Assembly: GCF_036711975.1 (NCBI RefSeq)
Contig: NC_091973.1
Span: forward strand, 14,756,001 to 14,820,000
Direction: 5' to 3'
From: Onthophagus taurus
Taxonomy: Eukaryota; Arthropoda; Insecta; Coleoptera; Scarabaeidae
DNA: 64,000 nucleotides
A program made the position numbers and the translations under genes. This document shows positions 16,547-28,317 of the stretch, piece after piece (position 1 is the stretch's first letter; each line of letters opens with the position of its first letter). Under the pieces are notes generated by a model. That model was given only the letters and a program-made list of their open reading frames with translations, did not search any database and was not told the origin of the DNA.

Positions 16547-19500
16547 ATGAAGAATTTCAATACAAAATTTAAAGTAATTACGTCTATAACCTTCGAGGAA
16601 ATTTACGATAAGATGATTAGAGATATTATAAAACAGAGTGAGGATTTCCAGGAGCAAGGGTCTGGATGGGCTTTCTTCTCCGTATCACACCTTTTGCTTA
16701 ACGTTAACAAATTCCAACCAATACCTGGATCATCATATATTCGTTTACCTTCGGAAATTATTAATAAAAAAGCCTGTATCAATATAAAGAATAATGATAA
16801 CGCTTGTTTTGCATGGTGTTTGACGGCGGCTCTTCATCCCGCTCAAATAAGTAAGGTTCGTACTTCAAGCTATCCTCATTACTCTCAAGTGCTAAATTTA
16901 GAAGGTATAACGTTTCCCGTTCATTTAAAAGATATATCCAAAATAGAAACTTTAAATAATTTAAGTATTAACGTTTACGAATTAACTTAAATTTTTGGTT
17001 TTTGATTCCATTAATTATACCTACAATGTGGAAGGACCCATTCATTTTACTAAAAATAGACGAGATACACATGTGAATTTATTATATTTATTTAATAATG
17101 GAATAGGGCATTTTGTTTTAATCAAAAATTTTTTCACGACTTATTTCTAAACATATAGCAAATCATAACGGCTCAATACGTCTTTGCGACGGGTGTTTAA
17201 CTCGGTTTTCATCTGCCGACAAATTATCTAGACATCAACAATACGATTGCAACCATATAACGACCATTTTACCATCGAAGATTTAAAATCAATACCCAAT
17301 TTTATGGGAAATTTAATGCCGGAAAATATTTTGGAATTTAATAATTATAAAAATACTCAAATGGTTCCATTTGTTATTTACGCTGATTTTGAATCAATTT
17401 TAAAACCAATCGAGCATTGTGAACCCGATTTCTCCAAGTCTTTTACAGAAAAAGTTGACATACATCAACCATACAGTTTTGCATACTATATCGTTTCTAC
17501 TGTAGATGAAACTTGTTGTAAATTTGAAACCTATACCGGCCTCGACTGTCCCAAAGTTTTCATTTTAAAATTAATGGAAGATGTTAGATATATTTATCAC
17601 AAATATATAAAATATGTAAAACCCATGACCCCCTTAACTGTTGAAGAACAAGTTGCATTTGAAGCAACAAACATTTGTCACATCTGTAAAACACCTTTTG
17701 GAGAAGATGTAGTTAAGGTGCATGATCATTGTCATATAACTGGTAAATATAGGGGCCCAGCCCATGTTGTATGTAATCTTAACTTTAAAATTCCCAAATT
17801 TATCCCTGTATTCCTACATAATTTCAGCTGTTATGATGCACATTTATTTGTTAAAGAGATGGCTGACATTGATGATGTCAATGGTATTGATGTTTTACCT
17901 AATAATAAAGAAAAATATATAAGTTTCAGTAAAAGCGTGCTAGTTGATCAGATACAGAATCAATCCCGTTTTGAAAATCGGTTCATGAAATTACGTTTTT
18001 TGGATTCATTTCGATTTATGGCATCCTCACTCGATTCATTGTCGAGTAATCTTGTAGAGGAGGATTTCGTCCATGTACGAAAATTTTTCCCATGTAATAA
18101 GCAATTTCAATTATTAAAGAGAAAGGGTATATTTCCCTATGGCTATATAGATTCACTTGAAAAATTAAGTGAAACATCATTACCACAAAAATCCGGGTTT
18201 TTTAACAAATTAAGTTTTGAAAATATAACTGATAAAGATTATTTACACGCTCAAACAGTTTGGCAAACATTTCAGTGTCAAAATTTAAAAGATTACTCTG
18301 ACCTATACCTCAAGACCGATGTTCTTTTGTTAGCAGATGTTTTTGAAAAATTTAGACGCGTTTGTTTTGAAACTTATGGATTGGACCCAGCACATTATTA
18401 CACCACACCAGGACTCACTTGGGATGCAATGTTAAAATTTACAAAAATTAAACTTGAATTATTGACTGATGTAGATCAAGTCCATTTCATTAAAAAAGGC
18501 ATTCGTGGGGGTATTTCGCAGTGCTCATTACGTCATGCTAAAGCTAATAATAAATATATGGATAATTATGACTCCAATTCTCCTTCGAAATTTCTAATGT
18601 ATTGGGACGCTAACAATTTGTATGGTTGGGCAATGTCACAACCGATGCCCTATGGAGACTTTAAATGGTTAGATGATACTGAAATTCAAAATTTTAATTT
18701 TAATCATGTATCCGATGAAGCTGATTATGGTTACATTTTGGATGTTGATATTGAATATCCTCATTATTTACACGATATACACAATGATCTACCTTTTCTC
18801 GCAGAAAACATATGTCCTCCCAACAGCAGTAACAGTGAGAGCGAGAAAAGATTAATTCCAAATTTATTTAACAAGAAAAATTATATTGTTCATTATAGAA
18901 ATTTAAAGCATGCTGTAGCTCACGGTCTCAAAGTTATGAAAGTAAATAGAGTTTTATCCTTTAAACAATCTGCGTAGTTGAAACCTTATATTGATATGAA
19001 CACAAAATTACGTCAATCCGCTAAAAATGATTTTGAAAGAGACTTTTTTAAACTAATGAATAATTCGGTATTTGGAAAGACGATGGAAAACGTGGATAAA
19101 ACAGTTGATGTTCAGTTAATTACAAGTTGGGATGACATTTGCGGAAAAGGTAGGTCAAAACCCGGAGCTCGCAGTCTAATCGCTAAGTTAAATTTTAAAA
19201 ATATTAAGATTTTTACTGAAACATTTTCGGCAATTCAAATGGAGCGACTTCGTGTTGTTTACAACAAACCTATATACGTTGGTTTTACAGTTTTAGAAAT
19301 TTCAAAATTGTTAATGTATGAATTCTATTATAATTTTTTAAAACCTAAATATAATGAAGCAATTCGATTGTGTTATATGGATACGGACAGCTTCACTGTA
19401 CATATTAACACCGATGACCTATATGAAGATATTAAAATAAATTTAGATAAATTTGACACCTCGAATTACCATCTGGATAATCAATTTAAGATCCCGCTCA

Positions 19501-19840
19501 AAAATAAAGCCGTATTAGGTCTTATGAAAGATGAGAATTGCGGTAGAAGTATGACGGACTTTATAGGGTTACGATCGAAAATGTATGCAAATCGTGTTAT
19601 TGATGGTCGTGTTACGAAAAAAGCTAAAGGTGTAAAAAAAGCTGTTGTGAAACATAAAATTAAATTTGAAAATTATTTCGATTGTTTAACTTTGAAAAAC
19701 ACTATGTTTGCAAAACAAATTTTATTTAGAAGTTGTAATCACACCGTATACACGGTATTACACACGGTAGTGTAGTTTGTTTATAATTCAAAGTGATTTC
19801 TATAGAAAGTTGGAGCATACCTACTTCTATCATTTAAGAA
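16547..19840 (+). pseudogene. Protein-primed DNA polymerase B, broken
   Basis: Replication polymerase of the element. N-terminal part 16547-16990 (CFAWCLTAALHP region), then frame changes near 16990, 17145 and 17250. The main frame (17247-18977) has Exo I YADFES, a treble-clef endonuclease VII-like Cys/His insertion (CHICKTPF...DHCHITGKYRG...CN), Exo II FSCYDAH, Exo III YLKTDVLLLADV, and Pol A DANNLYGWAM. A TAG at 18976-18978 interrupts it; the same frame resumes with Pol B MNNSVFGKTME and Pol C YMDTDS. The C-terminus degrades after KMYANRV near 19700. Confidence 0.93.
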
Positions 19841-20494
19841 ACTTTATCAAAGAAAATAATCTTGATGGTGTTAATACCATATTGCAAAAAAATAATTATC
19901 CCAAACCAGATTTTAACATATCGAAATCTACACCTAGCTTCTGTTGAAATTTTAGAAGTAATTCTTAATGAAAAACTCAATTTTGATCATGTTGTTGAGC
20001 AATCATTAGAATCGCTTAATTGTTACGAGCGAAACAACAACAATGAATTGAAGGTTAAAGATCTAGAATCACTGACTAGTAACGTAAGTATTAAATTTAC
20101 TGATGAAATGTATAAAAAATATTTATTAACTAATTTATTCGCTGATAACGAAGGAATTGTTTCTATTAATAATCTTATATGTAAATACCGTAATTTACGT
20201 TATTATTGTGATAAATTGATTTGCGATGCATTGTATTGTGCAGACAATGAATTTGTAAAAAGATGTATACAAGTTTTCAAAGCACTCAACTATGAATTTA
20301 ACTTTGAGCCACTGTCGCGAATATCACACCAGAATATAATGGCATGGTTAATAAACAACATGAGAAATGGAGCTAAAGGGAAACCAGTTGGATGGCAATC
20401 CGGTCCTGATTCGGCACATTGGCCCTCTACAAACACACAAGATTATGTAGATGTTTTAAACCTAATAGAACCATACATAAGATTACATATTTAA
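19841..20494 (+). pseudogene. Hypothetical protein after PolB, possibly ankyrin-like N-terminus
   Basis: The frame from 19841 (FIKENNLDGVNTILQKNNYP, ankyrin-like) breaks near 19935 and continues as the 19862-20494 frame (helical, VEILEVILNEKLNFDHVVEQ ... NIMAWLINNMRNGAKG ... LNLIEPYIRLHI). I do not recognise a family. Last gene of the rightward block; AATAAATAATATATTAAATA follows the stop. Confidence 0.45.
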
Positions 20495-20527
20495 ATAAAT
20501 AATATATTAAATACCATTTAAAGTGTT

Positions 20528-20722
20528 TTATTTATTTAACTTCTCATTTTTCTTACGTAATATTTCATACAATAATTTTTCAGTTTCTTCAATACGTCTC
20601 TTAAAACGATGCCTATCTGCAGCTGCTTGCAACCATTCCGATCCGTTTCTAGCATTTTTGCTATATTCGTCTTCATCAATATAATACACATCTAAATCTT
20701 CTTTAAATTTAACACGCTTCAT
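20528..20722 (-). CDS. 64-residue protein spanning the right TIR border
   Basis: MKRVKFKEDLDVYYIDEDEY..., a charged helical protein (RHRFKRRIEETEKLLYEIL). Its ATG lies in the right TIR and its 3' half in unique DNA. The left TIR carries a truncated copy (8271-8360). Convergent with the preceding gene. Function unknown. Confidence 0.6.
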   Translation of the reverse strand: MKRVKFKEDLDVYYIDEDEYSKNARNGSEWLQAAADRHRFKRRIEETEKLLYEILRKKNEKLNK

Positions 20723-21065
20723 TTCAATGTATATTACTCACCTTTAAAATACAAGTTCACTGTAACGTTTGTTGTTTTTTTTTTTTAATTCTCCTTTCAC
20801 TTTCACACACTTAGTCCTAATTGTAGCACGAATCATTAATTGTAATTTTTATATATTGACGGTCACCCTACTTTTATTTATATTAAAAAAATTTGCATTC
20901 CCTCCACCCTCAGTAGTACCAACATAATTGAGATTCATTGCCAACATGTAAAATGAAAATCCCTAAAAGTTACTAAATTTTTGACCGCCATATTGGCATT
21001 TCAACCAATCACAGAGCGCAAAATATGGGATAATCCTGCTCCAGAACTCTCCTTCTTATACTACT
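20652..21065 (-). repeat. Right terminal inverted repeat of element 1
   Basis: Inverted copy of 7927-8341 ending CTTATACTACT, followed by the AACAAC duplication (21066-21071) and resumed BEL sequence. Confidence 0.93.
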
Positions 21066-21958
21066 AACAACAATCAAACTTCGTTCAAACTATTGAAATT
21101 AATAGACGTGTAATAGACATTCTTTTAACTAAATTTCCATCTCTGACCAAAATACAGCGTATTTTGGCATATGTCCAAAGATTTACCACTCAAAGTAAAA
21201 AAAAGAGATATGTTACTATAAACTTATCTTTATTTGAAATCCAACGGGCATTAACCACTATTCTCCGTCATGTACAAAACCAACATTTTTCTTCGTTGTT
21301 TGCCTCCATAAAAAAGAATCAGCTACCCCCTAAAACTTTTCGAAAGTTAGCTCCATTCCTTGATAGAGAGGGTTTAATTAGGGTTGAGGGACGTTTAAAA
21401 CACGCAGTGATCCCATTCGATCATAAACATCCAGTGTTATTACCGAAAAATAGTCGTGTAAGTGAACTTCTGGTGGAAGAAATACACCGAAAACATCTTC
21501 ATCCCGGTCAACGTACATTACAATCTCTTGTGATGCATCAATATTGGATCCTCGGATCAAGAAGTCTGATTGTTTTCGATGCAAGCCTAAGTCATATGCT
21601 CCCTGGATGGCCGATCTTCCTAGTTTTCGGGTGCAGTAAAGGCGTTTTCCACGGTGGCTGTGGATTTTGCTGGACCCATTTACACTACGATAAGTCGGTG
21701 CCGAGGAGCCCGTTCGGTGAAATCATATATTTCTGTGTTTGTTTGTGCTTCCACCAAGGCTATTCATTTGGGATTGGTTTCAGATCTCTTCACAGATGCC
21801 TTCATAGCTGCGTTGCGGTGATTCATTTCCCGGAGAGGTCGATGTTCATTAATTCTTTCGGACCAAGGAACCAATTTCGTGAGAGCCTACAATAAATTAC
21901 AACAAATGGCTCAAGATGCCAGCGAAAAATTAGAGCTACGATGGCAATTTCACCCTCC
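21066..21958 (+). pseudogene. BEL/Pao copy 1, integrase part (3'-truncated)
   Basis: Continuation of the BEL copy interrupted at 7926. It holds the zinc-binding part (LPKNSRVSELLVEEIHRKHLHPGQ, H...H then W) and, after frame breaks near 21560 and beyond, pieces of the integrase core (VDFAGPI-type, SDQGTNF-type). Similarity to copy 2 ends at TTTCACCCTCC (about 21958), so the integrase end, DUF5641 part and 3' LTR are absent. It is followed by unrelated A/T-rich DNA. Confidence 0.85.
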
Positions 21959-23340
21959 TTGATATTATAAAAAAAAAGAAAAGGTTTAATGTTCCAATGA
22001 TTAATTAATTTAAAGATTTTCTTAAGGAAAATCAAAAAAATAAAAAAAAACATATAAGATACAAATTCTTCAATGACCAAAATAATTGTATGTTGTTCTA
22101 TCTGACCTTTACTCCAAGTCTTGATCACCGGCCCGATTAGAAAATAAATCCTCAGCAACAAATTCTGGTGACTCAGGAAAGGTAAGGTAATGTTCTTTGT
22201 TTTGTTCCAAAAAAAAGTAATTAGAATCCTTAGGATGTAATGGAAATTATACCCTTGGACAATGGTTCCAAAATACCAATAAAAAAAAGTTGTTCCAATA
22301 AGAGATGCCAAAAGTTGCTCCCCTCAATAAAAACCTGCATATAGAAATTAAAAAATTAAACGTGGAAATATTAGATTTAAGAATTTTTGTTTGTAGGATA
22401 GTTTTTCTTTTTAAGTAGTTAGTAATTTTTTTTTAAGTAATTAGAAATTTTTTTTTTAAAGTAGAAAAAATTTTTTTTTTAAAGTAGTTAGAAAAATTTT
22501 TTTTAAAAGTTGTTAGATTTTTTTTTGAAAGATAGATTTAGTAGATTGTTAGTTTAAGAATCAAAAGAAAAATATAAAAAGGTGAACGAATATGCCAAAA
22601 ACTAATTAATAAAGACCTTACAAAAATGCTTACCTCTGATGTTCGAGGTTTAACCAGAGGACAGAAGAAAATATAATGAAATACGTTAAAATCCGGAATC
22701 TCCGTACAATTTGGTAAAAGAAAAACACTTTTCCAAAACTTTATTTCGAGTAATGAATCCCACAAATATGGATTAGAAACAAAATTTTACACCAAAACCA
22801 AAAATGGCAAACCAACCAAAATTTCTTTAACACTCGAGAACACGTATTGCTCTGGTAATATAGTGAGAAAGAGAGAGCCCAAGAAGAAACTTGAACGGTC
22901 TTTTATACCCAAAAATCGAAAATATCAAAAAAATTATGTCTGCGCAAGATAACATCATGAATTTACGACACCCTCTCCAAAGTAAAAAGAGAATTTTAAA
23001 GTGATAGGAGTTAAAAGGGAAAAAAAAAGGAATACTCAGAATATGTTGCTGAAAGAGAAAACAATAAAATGTTATAAACAAACAAAATGTAAACAAAGTA
23101 AATAAAAATAATAATAAGTTTCCGAATGTATGCAACTCATAACCCATTACACATAAACAAGTCACCCACACATAACATAAAAATTTCGGAATGTAACACA
23201 GTTTTTTAAGCTAGGAGGTATTATTTTTTCCTGCGTGCCCTCTTGGAAATACATTTTCTCCAGATTTTCTGAAACAACATAAACATAAATTAAAATACAT
23301 TTGCGGTTATTAAAAATACATGTATCATATTTTCAGCCAA
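21959..23340. other. Non-coding, T-rich repeats and an LTR-like stretch
   Basis: No supportable gene. 22390-22530 holds several imperfect copies of a T-run plus AAGTAGTTAG unit. On the minus strand, 22889-22909 has GGGTATAAAAGACCG followed by a CTCTCTTTCTCACT tract and TGGTTGGTTTGCCA, a layout like an LTR promoter with a downstream primer-binding site. The other LTR end is not identifiable. Confidence 0.4.
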
Positions 23341-24460
23341 TGTATATTATTTTGCTATAGATAATAATGCATGATAGTTACCTCTTGTATCCCTCCAAAA
23401 TACTAGATATCTCGATGAATTTGTTACTACACCCGTAAGTATTTTTCCAGGGGGCGCTCTACAACTTCCCCCATTAAAGCTGTCAAATAGCTGACCAAAA
23501 AATTTTAAAATAACAGCGGTGTCTTGTGTATATTTAGCCATTATCATTGTACCGGTTATGTCAGTGGCATCTAAAAACAGATACATATTATAAGAACTAT
23601 AAAGTTATATCATTTTTTTGTTACAAGAAACATGTACTTACTTGATTTTGCCATGTATGAAATGGCAGCTGCTGTGGTGTGGCTAAATATTTGGGCTGCA
23701 CAAGACACCTTCATTTTATTTATTTTAATGTGGTGGTGATTGATTTTTGGCAATAGACGAAATTTCCCATTACCACAATCTATTTCATACGCCTTAACAA
23801 TATCATCCTATTTTGCGACTATAATTCACCCATCTATCTCCCAACAAATATTTCTCTTTAAAAAATTATTTCTTATACCTTTGAGAAGATGGGGAGTATC
23901 ATAAAGAGGCACAATTTCGGAATTGTTAACAATAATACTACTTTTCGGTGGCACATTATTTTCAATGCATCTTTTTCGGCTCTCCTGGATGAGACTTAAT
24001 AATTAAAAGAGAATGCGTGATTGAGATAAATAATTATATAAAATGTAATAATTATTACCTTCTATTACTGTTCTGTTTGTGGATGCTTGATCGCACACAG
24101 TTATATACAACAGTTAAGTTGGCCTTTTCCAATTCAACAATAATTTTTTTATAAGTACTTTTAATAGTGGACTTGTTGTAGGGCCCTTACAAAAGTGGCA
24201 TGAAACAGTTTGTTTCCATTTTTGGGCTACTCCTCGTATCATAAAAACCAACGCATGATCAACTATGATGTCATTCTCCAAACCATAAATTTGATCGCAG
24301 TATTTGTTGTATTCCAAATGTGGATTTAATGCTACTTCATCGAACGTTAAAACATATAATCTTTCTTTTGTTTATATAACTCATGTTTATATAACTCGAG
24401 GCACATTAATTTCTCGTCGTCAGAGTATCGCCGTCCTCTAGATTTTACCACATTAGACTT
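23340..24460 (-). pseudogene. P-like (THAP9-type) transposase relic
   Basis: Minus-strand fragments: NPHLEYNKYCDQIYGLEND...MIRGVAQKWKQTVS (about 24114-24330), then YDTPHLLKGIRNNF (about 23860-23930, second catalytic aspartate), KMKVSCAAQIFSHTTAAA (about 23670-23730), and FFGQLFDSFNGGS (about 23430-23530). Order and motifs follow P-element transposases and the element at 25181-28062, but the sequence is clearly a different family. Frameshifts and missing parts make it dead. 24460-24765 shows nothing clear. Confidence 0.75.
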
Positions 24461-25110
24461 TAATTGCGATTAACAGAAGTTGATAGCTTCATTCCGCAAG
24501 CCGCAATTCTTCAGTTGCCACTGTGTCCTCGCTAATGTTAATCTCTTCTTTAGGGAATTAGTTCGTTTTTTATAAAGAACGGCTTTCTTTTGAAGGTATG
24601 TTGATTTCTTATAAAAATGTTTTGCTTTCGGAGATAATTGATCTGATTATCAAATTTAATTAATTTTTATCAATAAATATTCGTAAAAGGGGTGATTCAA
24701 CCGTAGTGTGTCAAACGAAAGTCCTATATAGAATAACTGCTCTCACTAGATTTATCGTCACATACTGTGTGCGCAGGCAAGAAGCCAGACAACAACTTTA
24801 AATAAAGGGCTGATTCGTAGATTCGTGATAAAAATGTACTAAAGGCACAGAATATACAGAATACAAACTCTCGGTCGGCATCTTAGATTTTTTTTAGTTC
24901 ACCCAACGTGTCCTTGAAGTCGTCGTCTCGGTATAGAATGTTGGAGACAGGGCCGCACTAACACATAATTTACTGAAAGTTCGTCATAGTAAAAATCAAG
25001 AATATTTGATGTAATAATAATTTGAAAAAATAAAAAAAAAGTAAACAAAGAGTGGTTATTAGAAGCTGTTTATTAGGAAAATCAAAAAAATATATTTAAA
25101 AAAGGAGATA

Positions 25111-25153
25111 ATTTGTGTAGAAAGTTTATTATAAATAAACTTTCTACACAAAT
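25111..25153. repeat. Perfect 20-bp palindrome near the P-element end
   Basis: ATTTGTGTAGAAAGTTTATT (25111-25130), a 3-nt loop, then its exact reverse complement (25134-25153). It lies just 3' of the transposase C-terminal exon. It could act as a terminator or hairpin or as an internal inverted repeat. Confidence 0.85.
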
Positions 25154-25180
25154 ATAAACATAATTATAATAAACATTTAA

Positions 25181-28062
25181 TTATTGCTGTTGCCAGACAA
25201 TAATTTTTTTATTGACATTACAATTTTTAAAATTTCTATTTATATATTTTAAAGTATAAAATACTTTTACTCTAGTGTACAACTTAATAAAGTAATAATA
25301 TGGAAAATATTGGCAGGGATGTTTATATGTACAATTTTCATTGAATACTTTAACAAAATTTAATAAAATATTAGGTTGAACTGCAAAGCTTACAAACTTA
25401 TTTTTGAATAATGCGTCTAATGATGCAATATAATAGATAAAATTATTATGGGGCATTTGCAAATTCCCGAAGGTTTTCATCTCTTTTGTTTCATATGCCT
25501 TAAAATAACAAAACATAGATCGTCGTCGAGTATTTGCATACTCTATGCATATTGAACAAGTAAACATTTTTTTATAAGATAGCCGCCTATATATTTGACA
25601 AAGTTTTTGGCTAAAATATCGCTTGTCTGATAGTCTTTGACCGTAATGTTGTCAGTTTTCATCGTAGTCTCCTTCACAATCTTCTGCGCCGGAATTTAAT
25701 AATTTTACGCAAATAAGTTTGTTGAAGGATCGCTGAAATTGTATACTTGTAGGGTTGGTACAGTTGCCATTTTGTTGGCGTACCGACCCAAAAAAATTTT
25801 CCAGTGCGTCCTGGTTTACCCTCCTAGTAGATAAGTATTCCAAATTTGAATTTGATTTTAGCAATTCCCATAAATGCAATAACCCATTAATTGTAATTCT
25901 AAAACAATTAACAAATTTTATTTTGTCTGTCCTATCACCAATAGAATCAAACATTCTGATCTTTTTGAAGAAATTGTCGCAATCTTTTAAAAAGTCTGTT
26001 TGGTAATCCAAACCTTTGTAACATCTGTTGTATTCCTTACTCATTTGTGTTGCGGACGAATTTAAAATATCAAATAACTTGTCCATTCTTGTTACAAATT
26101 CTGATGTGGCAACTGCCTTTGTTGGTAAAAGCCCAAATCTGATATACAAATTAAGGCCGGCGGCAACTGTTGCGCTAAACACCTGTGAGGCAAACTTCAC
26201 TTTCATCTTCTCAAAGTTATTTGGGAAGATGTGTGATTGCGTTAATTTAGGTGCAGCCCTGGTTGAGTATCCTTTATCATGATTATAAAAAGCAACAATA
26301 TGTTCCCACAAAACTTCATTCGAATCGTATATAAATTTATATTTAATCAGATTGTTTCTGGTCGCCTTTAATAAGTGTGGGGTATCAAACATATAAATTA
26401 TCTTGTCTGTGTCAACAAAAAAAAAAGGTTTTTCTATGCAAACTCCCAAAGCGAGCAGCTTGTAAATTGTTCGAGCCCATATCACTCACTACTACGCAAA
26501 CTTTAATGTTGATCAATTATAATTTTTTTATTGCATCAACAATTAATTCTTTTAATAATTGTCCTGGACAACCTATTGTGAAAAAATGATAGGAAATTGG
26601 TTGGCTCCATTTAGAATTAATTCCTCTTATCATAAATGCCAATGCACTTAGTGTGGGTTTAAACGCGCTTTCTTCGGATCGTCCATCTTCTTCCAATCCA
26701 ATTATTTTATCTTTGCCTATCGCGTAGAATAAATTTGGTTTGATGGCCATTTCGTCCACACATAAAACACAAAGCCTATTGTCAGCTTTAAAATTCTTCA
26801 CTTTTTCTTGTAAGACTTTAAAAAATTCTTCGTTGTTAAATCCTGGGTTTAATTTCACATGTTGAACAAGTTTTAACAATGTTACCCCAGACGGTAAGCA
26901 CAATTTCTTTCGCAAATTAAACTTATAAACTTTCGGATTTGCGAAGTATAGCGAAAGTGCCTGTTTTTTAAATTGCAACGAATATCTTCTTCCCTGGGAC
27001 TTCTCTTGTGATTGGATGACTTGTACATTAATAAAGTTTGAAAGTTCTTTCGATTTACAAAATTTTGAAGTACAGCTTAAGTACTGTTCTAAATTGATGT
27101 TTTCAGCAACGTTTTCTTTAAATGAATTTAATTGTTTTTGAAGCTTCCTATTTTCTTGTTTTAAATTATATATTTGATTGCGTTGCTTTGGCGAAATTAA
27201 CGCTTCATCTACCGATTCATCATCTAATTCCGGTATTTCAATTTCTACAGGAGTGGAATAAATAGAGCTGCTACTATAATAACTGGTATCTAAAAAAACA
27301 AAATATAAAATTACATTTATTTTTTTTATATGTTTATATTTACCGGAATTAAGCTGGTAATCATTTTCTTCCATTGAAATAGAATCTTGATTATCAAGAG
27401 TCAAGAGATTACTGTTTGAAGGGGTTCTATTAATAATAATTGGCTGTGTAATATCTGTACACATTTCGTTTTCTGTGTTTAAATCATTAGTGGTAACTGT
27501 AAATAAGAAATTGTATTGTATGAGCCTTAATAAACACTCCACACACAGTCACTTATGGAAGCAGAAAGCAATAAATAATTAAATATTTAAAATTACCTTT
27601 CGCATGGCAAGCTTTGAGGATAGGCATAGGACGATTTTTAAATGTAAACAAAGAATAATTATGTTCAGACATCACCGACGAACTCTCCAGTGAAGAGAAT
27701 ATGGTTGGTATTGCACTTGTTTGCAACCTGTTTCTAATATCATTAAGAAACATCTTACTTTCGAAATGTGCACCACACAACCTATAACCAATATGTAATG
27801 CTTCAAAATTTTGAAGTAAATCTTCTCTTCCACATGCAATGGCCCAAGCAGTAGCTGTAGAATGAAATTTTTTGTTTGTTATATTCTATTAATTATTTGC
27901 CATTTTGGTCAATCTTAATAAATTATTAATGAACTTTGTTGATTGATTATATTACCTTGTCACATCCTTTGGGAATCGGAAGAAACTTTCTTTGGAGATA
28001 TATTGTTTATTGTTGCAATTCATTGCCGCACACACAACCCCTGCTTTCTTTCTTTTATCCAT
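25181..28062 (-). pseudogene. P-like THAP transposase, multi-exon, broken
   Basis: Start ATG at 28062. The first exon gives the THAP N-terminus (with a frame slip; SFFRFPKDVTR), then after an intron WAIACGREDLL...RLCGAHFESKMF (27597-27860), completing the C2CH zinc module. Later exons encode a coiled coil (RNQIYNLKQENRKLQKQL), LCVDEMAIKPNLFY (first Asp), a TAA at about 26517 inside the IKKL...VVVSDMGSNN region, then after a frameshift YMFDTPHLLKATRNNL (second Asp) and NQDALENFFGSVRQQ (Glu), and a C-terminal part 25181-25567 in another frame. At least three lesions. Confidence 0.88.
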
Positions 28063-28317
28063 GCCTGCAACCTACTTGAAAATATTTTTTTAAGCATTAA
28101 ATTATATAGGTATATCCTACTTTGCCTATAATATCCTCTCTATATACGTTTTATAATTATAAAACTAAACAAAAAGATCCAACGGGGTCCTATAAATTAT
28201 TATTAATATAATTATTATAACTTTTCTGTATACAAATAACAAAGATATTAACAATAATAAAATTTACCGTAAATAATAAATCAAACAAGTCACTTAACAC
28301 TAACAAATTGTCTTTAA

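Larger units (their letters stand above)
7927..21065. mobile_element. Complete Polinton/Maverick (element 1), 13,139 bp
   Basis: Starts AGTAGTATAAGAAGG and ends CCTTCTTATACTACT, with 415-bp terminal inverted repeats (7927-8341, 20652-21065) and AACAAC target duplications. It carries integrase, PolB, ATPase, protease, two capsid genes, PLA2 and accessory genes. A leftward block (9279-12908, minus) and a rightward block (about 12990-20494, plus) diverge from 12908-12990. Capsid, PolB and pX-like genes are broken, so it looks complete in structure but dead in coding capacity. Confidence 0.96.

Noticed and set aside
22827-23171. Minus-strand hydrophobic ORF
   Set aside because: Composition artefact over an LTR-like, A-rich stretch.
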